A stretch of 64,000 nucleotides of DNA, taken from contig NZ_CP083590.1 in assembly GCF_020099395.1 (NCBI RefSeq), positions 868,001 to 932,000 on the forward strand. The letters are read 5' to 3'. The translations under genes and the position numbers were made by a program. The DNA comes from Streptomyces mobaraensis (lineage in GTDB: Bacteria > Actinomycetota > Actinomycetes > Streptomycetales > Streptomycetaceae). The notes beneath the pieces were generated by a model, which was not told where the DNA came from, searched no databases, and worked only from the letters and a program-made list of their open reading frames with translations. This document shows, piece after piece, positions 14,906-22,409 of this stretch (positions are counted from its first letter, which is position 1; each line of letters starts with the position of its first letter).

Positions 14906-16198
14906 TCAGGGGCGCGGTGCGTGCCGGGCGAGGTGGCGGGTGATGCGCCGGGCGGCGAACTCGGTGCCGGCGACGAAGCGGAGCATCGGCCCGAACATGG
15001 GCGCGGCCAGGGCGCCGGTGAAGTAGAGGCCGGGGACGGACGACCGGAAGGCGCCGGTCAGACGCGGGGCCCCCGAGCCCGGCACGCGGATCACCGCCCG
15101 GCGCAGAGGCGGGGGCAGGAAGGTGAGGGCGTCGAGGTCGACGCGGTAGCCGGTGGCGGCCAGTACGTGGTCGGCGACGAGCTCCCGGGGGGCGTCTCCC
15201 GGGCCCGTCAGCGTCATACGGGCCCGCTCCCCCACGGCGTCGGCGCGCTCGACGCGGCAGCCGGTGTGGACGGGGACGACGCCCTCGACGCGGTCGCGCA
15301 GCCACCAGCCGCCGGAGGGGCCCAGGGCGCGGCGGTGAATCAACAGCCGTGCGGGCGAGGGCAGTTGGCTGACCGCCTGGGGTGCGGCGCACAGTCCGGC
15401 CAGGATCCAGCCGGTGCCGAGCGGCGAGGCCGGCCGGGCGAGCCGGTCGAGGAGCGGCCGCTCGAGGACCGGGGTGTCGCCCCAGCGCACCCGTGGGGCG
15501 CGGACCAGGACGGACGGCCGGGCGCCGGCCTCGTGCAGCAGGGCGGCGCTCTCCAGGGCCGACTGCCCGCCGCCGACGACGGCGACCCGCAGCCCGGCGT
15601 ACCGGGAGAGGTCGGTGTGGTGGCTGGTGTGGGACAGCAGCGCGTCGGGGCCCGGACCTCCCGGGGCCAACCGCCGCAGCTCGCGCGGGATGTGGGCGAG
15701 CGCGCCCAGGCCGGTGGCGACGACCACCGCCGAGGCCGGCACCGGCTCGCCGTCGTGGAGCCGGACGGTGAAGCCGCCCGGATCGCGTTCGACGGACGTC
15801 ACCCGTCGCGGGTCGACGTCGTCGACGAACCTCGCGGCGAACCACATCCCGTAGGCGACGAAGACCTCGCAGGGGATGGGGGTGAGTTCGGTCAGCTCCG
15901 GTTCCCCGCGCTCGCGCCGGAAGTCGGCCAGCCGGCCGTCCGCCCGGGGCGTCGACAGGTCGGTGGCCGCGGGCGTGGATTTCAGGTACATGCCGGTCGC
16001 CATCGCGTGCCGCCAGCTGCCCATCACCTCGCCGAACACCCGTACCGCCAGGCCGCGTTCGCGGAGGTGCGCCGCGACCGACAGGCCGTAAGGGCCGGCT
16101 CCGATCACCACCACCGTACGGCCGCGGCGGTCCGCCGGGCCCCGGGCCGGAGCGCGCTCGGCCGAAGCGTGCGACCATCGCGGAATCGACTGCGTCAT
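14906..16198 (-). CDS. FAD/NAD(P)-binding oxidoreductase, flavin monooxygenase-like
   Basis: A 430-residue two-dinucleotide-fold flavoprotein. FAD motif IGAGPYGLSVAAHL lies at about residue 25 and the NAD(P)H motif VVGGGQSALESAALL at about 170. The early segment TGMYLKSTPAATDLS resembles the N-hydroxylating/Baeyer-Villiger-like single-component monooxygenases, and LAATGYRVD matches their ATG-type motif. I chose ATG 16198 because GGGGGACGG precedes it; the upstream 31 codons look non-coding. It is convergent with the phosphatase gene and divergent from an MFS gene. Substrate unknown; a simple reductase role cannot be excluded. Confidence 0.85.
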   Translation of the reverse strand: MTQSIPRWSHASAERAPARGPADRRGRTVVVIGAGPYGLSVAAHLRERGLAVRVFGEVMGSWRHAMATGMYLKSTPAATDLSTPRADGRLADFRRERGEPELTELTPIPCEVFVAYGMWFAARFVDDVDPRRVTSVERDPGGFTVRLHDGEPVPASAVVVATGLGALAHIPRELRRLAPGGPGPDALLSHTSHHTDLSRYAGLRVAVVGGGQSALESAALLHEAGARPSVLVRAPRVRWGDTPVLERPLLDRLARPASPLGTGWILAGLCAAPQAVSQLPSPARLLIHRRALGPSGGWWLRDRVEGVVPVHTGCRVERADAVGERARMTLTGPGDAPRELVADHVLAATGYRVDLDALTFLPPPLRRAVIRVPGSGAPRLTGAFRSSVPGLYFTGALAAPMFGPMLRFVAGTEFAARRITRHLARHAPRP

Positions 16199-16464
16199 CC
16201 GTCCCCCTGCTCGCCGGCGCACCGCCCACAGCGCGCGGGCCCACATGCTCCGGAGCCCCGGCGACAGGTCCACGGCTCCAAGCCCCCGCAACAGTCTGCC
16301 CTGCCCGGGGGCACCGTCACGCGGTTTTGTCGCTATTTGACGTTATCCGCCCAAACCCATCACGTGGGTGGACGGGGAGCGGGCGTCGCGTGACCGCCGC
16401 CACGTGAGCGAATTCACCGCCCAAAACGGACTTATCCTCTTATTGGCCCTCTTAAGCTGTACGG

Positions 16465-17856
16465 ATGCCCCCCGCCTCAGCCCCCACCTTGCCGACCCCT
16501 GCCCGCGTCCGGTTCCCCTCCCTGTCCCCTTCTCCCTCCCCCTCCGTGCCGGAGGAGCCCCCGGGCGGTCGGCGGGCCGCGCTGGTGTGGGGCGTCGGCG
16601 TGTGCGTGTACCTCGTCGCGATCGTCTTCCGGACCAGCCTCGGGGTCGCCGGGCTCGACGCCGCGGACCGCTTCCACATCAACGCGTCCGCGCTGTCGAC
16701 GTTCTCGATCCTCCAGCTGCTGATCTACGCGGGGATGCAGATCCCCGTCGGGCTGATGATCGACCGGCTCGGCCCCAAGCGCGTCCTCGTCCTCGGCGCC
16801 GCGCTGTTCACCGCCGGACAGCTCGGCTTCGCGCTGAGCCCGACGTACGGCACCGCGCTGGCGTCGCGCGCGCTGCTCGGCTGCGGGGACGCCATGACGT
16901 TCATCAGCGTGCTGCGGCTGGGCTCGCGGTGGTTCCCCGCCCACCGGGCGCCGGTGATCTCGCAGGTGGCGGCGCTGATCGGGACGGTCGGCAACCTCGT
17001 CTCCACGCTCGTCATCCCCCGGGCGCTGCACGGTCTCGGCTGGACCGTGACCTTCGCGGGCAGCGCGGCGGCCGGTGCCCTGGTGCTCGTCCTCACCCTG
17101 CTGTTCCTCCGGGACCACCCGGAGGGGCACACTCCGCCGCCCGTGCCGGCCGCGGGGGCCGCGTACGTCCGGCGGCAGATCGCCGCCGCCTGGCGGGAGC
17201 CGGGCACCCGGCTGGGCATGTGGGTGCACTTCACGGCCCAGTTCCCGGCCACGGTCTTCATGCTGCTGTGGGGGCTCCCGTTCCTCGTCCAGGCGCAGGG
17301 CCTGACCCGGGAGGCGGCCGGCGGGCTGCTCGCCCTGTCCGCGGTGTCCGCCATGGCCGTCGGGCCGGTGTACGGGCAGGTGGTCTCCCGCCGTCCCGCC
17401 GCCCGGACGGCGCTGGCGCTCGGCACGGTGGCCGCGACCGCCCTGGTGTGGGCGGCCGTGCTCGGCTGGCCGGGGGCGCACGCGCCGATGGGGCTGCTGG
17501 CGGCGCTCTGCCTGGTGCTCGGCGCGTGCGGCCCGGCGTCGCTGATCGGCTTCGACTGCGCCCGTCCCGCGAACCCGCCGGAGCGGCAGGGCACCGCGTC
17601 GGGCATCGTCAACATGGGCGGTTTCATCGCGTCGATGGCGACGCTGCTGGCCGTCGGCCTCCTGCTGGACGCCACCGGCGACGACTACCGGATCGCCTTC
17701 TCCTCGGTCTTCGTCGTCCAGGCGCTCGGCGTCTCCCGCATCCTCCGGCTCCGGCCGCGCGCCGCGGGGCGGGGCGGCGGGCGCGGGCGCACAGTCCTGG
17801 CCGGCGGGTTCGGCCGGGCCCGCGGCGGTGTCGAGCCGGTACGCGTTCCGGTCTGA
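16465..17856 (+). CDS. MFS transporter
   Basis: Twelve-span major facilitator permease, 463 residues. After a Pro/Ser-rich 30-residue N-terminus the first helix holds the family's N-terminal arginine segment (FRTSLGVAG). The loop 2/3 motif is DRLGPKRVL, matching the MFS signature A. A central cytosolic loop separates two six-helix halves. Overall pattern resembles metabolite or nitrate/sugar-phosphate type carriers more than drug exporters, but substrate cannot be assigned. The C-terminus is basic and Gly-rich. It is divergent from the FAD oxidoreductase with 266 bp between them; no clear Shine-Dalgarno precedes the ATG, so a leaderless transcript is possible. Confidence 0.85.
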   Translation: MPPASAPTLPTPARVRFPSLSPSPSPSVPEEPPGGRRAALVWGVGVCVYLVAIVFRTSLGVAGLDAADRFHINASALSTFSILQLLIYAGMQIPVGLMIDRLGPKRVLVLGAALFTAGQLGFALSPTYGTALASRALLGCGDAMTFISVLRLGSRWFPAHRAPVISQVAALIGTVGNLVSTLVIPRALHGLGWTVTFAGSAAAGALVLVLTLLFLRDHPEGHTPPPVPAAGAAYVRRQIAAAWREPGTRLGMWVHFTAQFPATVFMLLWGLPFLVQAQGLTREAAGGLLALSAVSAMAVGPVYGQVVSRRPAARTALALGTVAATALVWAAVLGWPGAHAPMGLLAALCLVLGACGPASLIGFDCARPANPPERQGTASGIVNMGGFIASMATLLAVGLLLDATGDDYRIAFSSVFVVQALGVSRILRLRPRAAGRGGGRGRTVLAGGFGRARGGVEPVRVPV

Positions 17857-17864
17857 ACGCGGGC

Positions 17865-17928
17865 GGCCGGCACCGGCGAGCCTGGTGATCCACGCCGGGC
17901 CGGCACCGGCCTGCCCGGTGATCCGCGC
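17865..17928. repeat. Two-copy 33-bp direct repeat between convergent genes
   Basis: Two near-identical copies begin GGCCGGCACCGGC and contain GGTGATCC; each also holds the palindrome GCCGGCACCGGC minus centre. The pair fills the space between the MFS stop and the TetR stop and may act as a bidirectional terminator. Confidence 0.5.
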
Positions 17929-17955
17929 GCCGGCACGGTGCCCCCGCCGTCCGTC

Positions 17956-18543
17956 TCAGTCCCGCAGCAGCCGAACCGCCGCCTCGACGAGGTACGCGTC
18001 CGTCGCCGCCGAGCGGTGGCCCGCGATGCCCGAGCGGAGGAGGGACGCGCCCTCGATCAGTGCCACGAAAGTCTCCGCGCGGCCCCGGCAGTGCTCGGCG
18101 GACCACTCCGGCCGGATGTCACGCACGTAGGCGGCCACGTGGTCCGCGTAGCGGCGGTAGAAGGCGCGGACCGCCCCCGCGATGGCCTCGTCCCGTGCGG
18201 CGAGGGCCCAGACCTCGACGAACAGCCGGACGAGGTGCGGGTCGTCCTGTTCGGCCAGGACGACGGCCACGGCCTCGGCCGGCGCGGCGCGGTCGGGGCC
18301 GCTGAGGCCGGCCGGGCCGGTCAGCCGCTCCAGCGAGCGGTCCAGCGCCCGTTCCAGGACGGCCCTGACGAGTTCCGCCCGGGTCGGGAAGTAGTGCTGG
18401 AGGTGCCCGAGGCGGACGCCCGCCTCGGCCGCGACGGCCCGCAGGGACGTGTCCGCGTTGCCCTGGGCGACGAGCACGGCCTCGGCGGCGTCGAGCAGGG
18501 CCGCCCGGCGGGCGCTGCCCTGCCGGGTCAGCTTGCCGGTCAC
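17956..18543 (-). CDS. TetR family transcriptional regulator
   Basis: A 195-residue repressor-type protein. The N-terminal helix-turn-helix (about residues 10-55) shows LLDAAEAVLVAQG, TSLRAVAAEAGV and GHLQHYFPTRAEL, standard TetR recognition features. The C-terminal ligand-binding region has no identifiable ligand. Its GTG overlaps the stop of the preceding oxidoreductase gene (GTGA), so the two form one operon with the regulator second. The inverted repeat just upstream of that operon (19635-19652) is its likely operator, which would make it autoregulatory. Confidence 0.9.
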   Translation of the reverse strand: MTGKLTRQGSARRAALLDAAEAVLVAQGNADTSLRAVAAEAGVRLGHLQHYFPTRAELVRAVLERALDRSLERLTGPAGLSGPDRAAPAEAVAVVLAEQDDPHLVRLFVEVWALAARDEAIAGAVRAFYRRYADHVAAYVRDIRPEWSAEHCRGRAETFVALIEGASLLRSGIAGHRSAATDAYLVEAAVRLLRD

Positions 18544-19625
18544 GCGACGCTCACCTCCACCCCGGCCCGTTCCAGCGCGGGGAGGACGTCGCGCGGGGCC
18601 GGGGTGTGCTCCGGGAAGACCAGCCCGGCGGGCGGCGGGGCACCGTCCTCGCCGAGCACCCGCCGGATGCCCGCGTAGGCCCCGACGGCGGTGAGGTGGG
18701 CCTGTCCGGCGGGGTCGGCGACCAGCGCCGAGCGGCACCCGCCCGCCCGGCCGCGGACGTCGACGCGGCAGCGGGCCACTCCCCCGCCGCCCGGCGCGTA
18801 CAGCAGTGAGCGCCGCAGTCCGGTGAACCGGTCGCCGCGCCCCCAGCGGAAGAAGCCCGTCCGTTTGAGTGCGAGCAGGGCGGCGGTCGAGGTGCCGGAG
18901 CTGAAGCCGATCCTGGTCGTCGCCGTCTCCACATCCAGCGACAGGGGCAGGGTGAACTGCTCCGGCGTGTCGATCCGCGCCACCTTCGTACGGTGTCCGC
19001 CGACGGTGACGCACCGGGCGTCGCTGAGCGGCACGGCCATGCGGCGCCGCCCGCCCTCGGTCACCTCGTAGTCCAGGCCCAGCCGGTCCATGAACTCCAC
19101 CGAGTCGGCGCCCGCCCGGTCCTTCAGGTCGTACCGGACGGCGATCTCCACGGCGGCGGCACCGCCCAGTTCGTCCGCCAGCGCCGCGGCGACCAGCGCG
19201 GTGACCCCTCCCATCCAGGCGGACGACAGCAGGACCGGGGCCCGGGGCGGCGCCAGGGCCGCGACGGCCGCCGCGCGCTGGAGCCGCGCGGTCCAGCGGG
19301 TGACGTCCACGTAGGGCACCCCGCCCCGGAGCGCGGCGCGCAGGATCCGGTCGTCGGGGTCGTTCACCGCGCCCACCACGGCCCGGACCCGGGCCCGGAA
19401 CGGCTCCGGATCCGTCAGGTCCCAGCGGCGCGCCTCCGCGCCGGTCTCCTCGGCCAGGGCCCTGCCCCGCCCGGGTGTGCGGCCGGTGAGCAGCAGCGGC
19501 CAGTGCGGCGCCGCCAGGCGGGCCAGCTCCGCGCCGACCGTCCCGTAACCGCCCGCCACGAGCACCGGGCCCGCCGGGTCGGCCTGTATGTCGTCGTCCA
19601 TGTCGCCGTGCATGTCGTCGTCCAT
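18540..19625 (-). CDS. Saccharopine dehydrogenase-like NAD(P)-binding oxidoreductase
   Basis: A 361-residue protein with an N-terminal Rossmann fold: VLVAGGYGTVGAELARL (about residues 21-37), with TGRTPGRG following as the adenosine-phosphate loop. The middle part, GVPYVDVTRWTARLQRAA and the VRYDLKDRAGADS region, matches saccharopine dehydrogenase-like proteins of unknown substrate. The N-terminus repeats MDDDMHGD/MDDD, so three in-frame ATG codons (19625, 19613, 19601) are candidate starts. It is the first gene of an operon with a TetR regulator and probably its main target. The real reaction is unknown; lysine metabolism should not be assumed. Confidence 0.8.
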   Translation of the reverse strand: MDDDMHGDMDDDIQADPAGPVLVAGGYGTVGAELARLAAPHWPLLLTGRTPGRGRALAEETGAEARRWDLTDPEPFRARVRAVVGAVNDPDDRILRAALRGGVPYVDVTRWTARLQRAAAVAALAPPRAPVLLSSAWMGGVTALVAAALADELGGAAAVEIAVRYDLKDRAGADSVEFMDRLGLDYEVTEGGRRRMAVPLSDARCVTVGGHRTKVARIDTPEQFTLPLSLDVETATTRIGFSSGTSTAALLALKRTGFFRWGRGDRFTGLRRSLLYAPGGGGVARCRVDVRGRAGGCRSALVADPAGQAHLTAVGAYAGIRRVLGEDGAPPPAGLVFPEHTPAPRDVLPALERAGVEVSVA

Positions 19626-19634
19626 GGCCCGAGG

Positions 19635-19652
19635 CTAGGTCATCCGACCTAG
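19635..19652. promoter_or_regulatory. Probable TetR operator
   Basis: Perfect 7-bp inverted repeat CTAGGTC-ATCC-GACCTAG placed nine bases upstream of the oxidoreductase start. A candidate -35 (TTGATC) and -10 (TAGCCT) on the minus strand flank or overlap it with 18-bp spacing, the arrangement expected for repression. The regulator encoded second in this operon is the obvious candidate to bind it. Confidence 0.7.
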
Positions 19653-19712
19653 AAAGATCAACGGCCTTACGGCGGGCGGGCGGTGGACGGCCGCTCGGGG
19701 CGACGCCGCCCG

Positions 19713-21188
19713 TCACCCCGCCCGTTCCGGTGCCGCGTCCGTGCGGCGGGCCGTCGGTGAGCGGCGGTAGAGCGGGACGGCGACGAGGAGGCAGACGGCG
19801 AAGGCGGCGGCCAGGCAGCGGAAGGCGGCGTGGTAGCCGGCGAGGTCGGCCTGGGCGCGGGCGGCCGCGTCCGGGCCGGCGCGCCCGGCGAGGCGGGCGG
19901 CGGCGGTGGCCGTGGAGACGGTGGTGAGCAGGGCCACGCCGATCGAACCGCCCGCGTACTGCATGGTGTTGACGGTCGCCGAGGCCACCCCGGAGTCGTC
20001 CGGTGCCACCCCGAGGGTGGCCAGGCTGGTGGTGGCCGTGATGATCGTGCCGAGTCCGGCGCCGGCGAGGACGAGCGCCGGGAGGACGGCGGTCGGGTAC
20101 GGGCTGTCGAGGCCGAGGGAGCCCAGCAGAAGGAGGCCGGAGGCGGCCAGGGCCGCGCCGGCCGCGATCACCGTCCGGGGCCCGAGGCGCGGCAGGAGGA
20201 CGCGGGTGGCCAGCGGCGACGTCGCGATGAGCGCGGCGATCATCGGGAGGTAGGCGAGCCCGGTCGCGGCCGGGCCGTACCCCAAGGAGCGCTGGAGATA
20301 GTAGGTGCCGAAGAGGAAGACGCCGAAGACCGCCGAGCTGGTCTGGAGGAGGGCGATCAGGGAGGCGGCCCGGTCGCGGTCCAGGACGACGCGCGGCGGC
20401 AGCAGCGGGTGCCGCGCCCGGGTCTGCCACCCGGCGAAGGCCGTGAGCAGGACGCTGGCGGCGGCGAGGAACCCCCAGGTGGCGACGGCGGACCACGGGT
20501 GGCTCCCGGCCGCGGCGAAGCCGTAGACCAGGCAGAACAGGCCGGTTCCGACGAGCAGGGTGCCGGGGACGTCGAGCCGGGAGGCGCGGGGGTGCCGGTC
20601 CCGGGCGAGGAGCAGCGCCCCGGCGGCCAGCGCCAGGCCGGCGACGACGGTGTTGGCGTACATGGCCCAGCGCCAGCCCAGGTACTGCGTCAGGACGCCG
20701 CCGAGCGGCATGCCCACCGCGCCGCCCGCACCGGCCGCCGCGCCCCAGACGCCGAACGCCGTCGCGCGCTCCCCCGGCTCGGTGAAGGTGATGCCGACGA
20801 GCGAGAGGGCGGCGGGGGCCAGCAGGGCGCTGGAGAGGCCCTGCCCGGCGCGGGCCGCGACGAGGACGCCGAAGCCGCCGGCCACGCCGGCGAGGGCGGA
20901 GGTGCCGGCGAACCCGGCCAGGCCGGCGAGGAAGGCGGCCCGCCGCCCGAACAGGTCGGCGATCCGGCCGCCGAGCAGCAGGAAGCTGCCGAAGGCGAGC
21001 GCGTAGGCGGTGACGATCCACTGCCGGCCGCCGTCGGAGAAGCCGAGGTCGGCCTGGGCCGAGGGCAGCGCGATGTTCATGACGGTGCCGTCGAGCACCA
21101 CCAGCAGCTGGGCCGTGCTCAGGACGCCCAGGATCCACCAGCGGCGGTGCGGCGCGGGGGCGGTGCGGTGCGGGGGCAGGGGCGGCAT
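19713..21188 (-). CDS. MFS transporter, DHA2 (EmrB/QacA) type drug:H+ antiporter
   Basis: A 491-residue, 14-span exporter. Helix 1 has VVLDGTVMNIALPSAQADL, characteristic of the DHA2 family; the loop 2/3 signature is GGRIADLFGRRAAF; GGAVGMPLGGVL fits the antiporter motif C area. The ATG at 21188 follows GGGAGAG. It lies downstream of a 419-bp divergent spacer with the flavin reductase gene and upstream of the TetR-controlled operon, 87 bp away. Its substrate may be a secondary metabolite, but this is inferred from family and context. Confidence 0.88.
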   Translation of the reverse strand: MPPLPPHRTAPAPHRRWWILGVLSTAQLLVVLDGTVMNIALPSAQADLGFSDGGRQWIVTAYALAFGSFLLLGGRIADLFGRRAAFLAGLAGFAGTSALAGVAGGFGVLVAARAGQGLSSALLAPAALSLVGITFTEPGERATAFGVWGAAAGAGGAVGMPLGGVLTQYLGWRWAMYANTVVAGLALAAGALLLARDRHPRASRLDVPGTLLVGTGLFCLVYGFAAAGSHPWSAVATWGFLAAASVLLTAFAGWQTRARHPLLPPRVVLDRDRAASLIALLQTSSAVFGVFLFGTYYLQRSLGYGPAATGLAYLPMIAALIATSPLATRVLLPRLGPRTVIAAGAALAASGLLLLGSLGLDSPYPTAVLPALVLAGAGLGTIITATTSLATLGVAPDDSGVASATVNTMQYAGGSIGVALLTTVSTATAAARLAGRAGPDAAARAQADLAGYHAAFRCLAAAFAVCLLVAVPLYRRSPTARRTDAAPERAG

Positions 21189-21607
21189 GGCGGTGGTCTC
21201 TCCCGGGGGGCGCGGGCGGGCGTGCGCGGGCCGGGCGGTCCGGCCGGGGGGCAGGGGCCGGACGCTTTTCGTCGTCCTGCGGGCCGACCATCCGAAGGGA
21301 CCGACGATCCGGCTCGGAAGGCGAAGGAAACACGCGGAATAGGCGGCGGCACGGGGAAATCGCCGCGCTTTCCAGCGTAAACGAGCCGCCGTTCCGAGCG
21401 GGTGAAGTCACCCCAAATCCCATGGTCCGTACAGCCAATAAACGGATCGTCCGACCGACTTCCGGTCCCCTATACCCCGTTGGAAGGGATTCCCCACGAC
21501 GGCGATAATCGTCGTAACGTCCTGGCGTATGGTCGAGGTGTGCTGGTCGCCTTGTCGACCCGCCCGCCCGGGGTCCCACCCGCGCGGGCCGGAGTGAGGA
21601 CGGACCG
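21189..21607. other. Divergent 419-bp intergenic region
   Basis: No gene seen. The central 21340-21530 part has lower GC. An imperfect inverted repeat lies at about 21496-21515 (ACGACGGCGAT / ATCGTCGT), close enough to the flavin reductase side to be a promoter element. It presumably holds promoters for both the MFS exporter and the flavin reductase. Confidence 0.4.
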
Positions 21608-22177
21608 ATGGAACACACGGCGGGTACCGGACTGGCGGAGCGGGATTTCCGGGCGGCGATGCGGCACCTGCCGACGGCCGTCGCGGTGCTGACGGTCCTC
21701 ACCCGGGCCGGGCCGGCCGGGATGACCGCCGGATCGGTCACCTCCGTTTCCATGGACCCCGAGCTGCTCTCCGTGTGCCTGCGCCGGGGCAGCCGGCTCT
21801 CCGGCGCGATCGCCGACTCGGGCGGGTTCGTCGTCAACCTGCTCCAGGAGCACCAGGCGCCGGTAGCCCGCTGGTTCGCCTCGTCCGAACGCTTCGGCGC
21901 GGGCGACGAGTTCCACGGGATCGGCTGGCACCCCGCGCCGAACGGGGGCCATCCGATCCTGGCGGACGCGGCCTGCGTGTTCGAGTGCCGTACGGAGGGC
22001 CAGGTGCCGAACGGCGACCACCTCCTCACGATCGGATGGGTGACCGCGTGCAAGGTGAAGCCGTCGGCGCGTCCGCTGCTCAGCTACCGGGGCCGGTTCC
22101 ACCGGATCGGCGGCGCTCCGGCCGAGGAGGTGCCGGCGCCGGGCGGGGCCGCGCGGACCGGGCCGTTCCGCACGTGA
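21608..22177 (+). CDS. Flavin reductase (HpaC/StyB-like)
   Basis: A 189-residue flavin-reductase-domain protein of the split-barrel FMN-binding fold. Typical features are RDFRAAMRHLPTAVAVLT near the N-terminus, GMTAGSVTSVSMDPELLSV (the FMN/FAD-binding strand), NLLQEHQ and WFASSERF, and a late GDHLLTIGWV. Such enzymes use NAD(P)H to supply reduced flavin to two-component monooxygenases. Two candidate partners lie 9-11 kb downstream: the StyA-like enzyme and the HpaB-like hydroxylase, neither of which has a reductase beside it. That partnership is inference. The Shine-Dalgarno region GGAGTGAGGA precedes the ATG. Confidence 0.88.
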   Translation: MEHTAGTGLAERDFRAAMRHLPTAVAVLTVLTRAGPAGMTAGSVTSVSMDPELLSVCLRRGSRLSGAIADSGGFVVNLLQEHQAPVARWFASSERFGAGDEFHGIGWHPAPNGGHPILADAACVFECRTEGQVPNGDHLLTIGWVTACKVKPSARPLLSYRGRFHRIGGAPAEEVPAPGGAARTGPFRT

Positions 22178-22199
22178 GGGGACGGGGCCGACGGTCGCG

Positions 22200-22409
22200 T
22201 GGAATGCCCTCACCGCCGCCGAACCGGCGTTCGCGGCGTCCGTGAAGGCGGCCTTCGACGCCGACCGCCCGGCCCTCCCGCCCGGCCCCGGCCCGGAGCC
22301 GCTGCGCCCCGGCATCGCCGAGGTGGCCACGGTGCGCGCCACCGAGCGGGGGGCCGTCGTACGGTCATGGCTCGCCGGGGGGACGCTGCGGGTGCGGCGC
22401 CGGGCGTGA
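22200..22409 (+). pseudogene. Pyridoxamine 5'-phosphate oxidase-like remnant
   Basis: The frame starting WNALTAAEPAFAASVKAAFD resembles the N-terminus of PPOX-fold proteins, and after a Pro-rich 20 residues it continues with AEVATVRATERGAVVRSW ... TLRVRRRA, resembling the C-terminus of the same family. The roughly 100-residue FMN-binding core is absent, and no start codon is available in frame. I read this as an internally deleted gene just behind the flavin reductase. Its tail overlaps the end of the convergent beta-helix gene. Resemblance is from memory of the family, not alignment. Confidence 0.45.

Noticed and set aside
17956..22053. 1,365-codon minus-strand frame spanning TetR to flavin reductase
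   Set aside because: Only the last 195 codons form the TetR protein; the rest crosses three other genes and an intergenic region.
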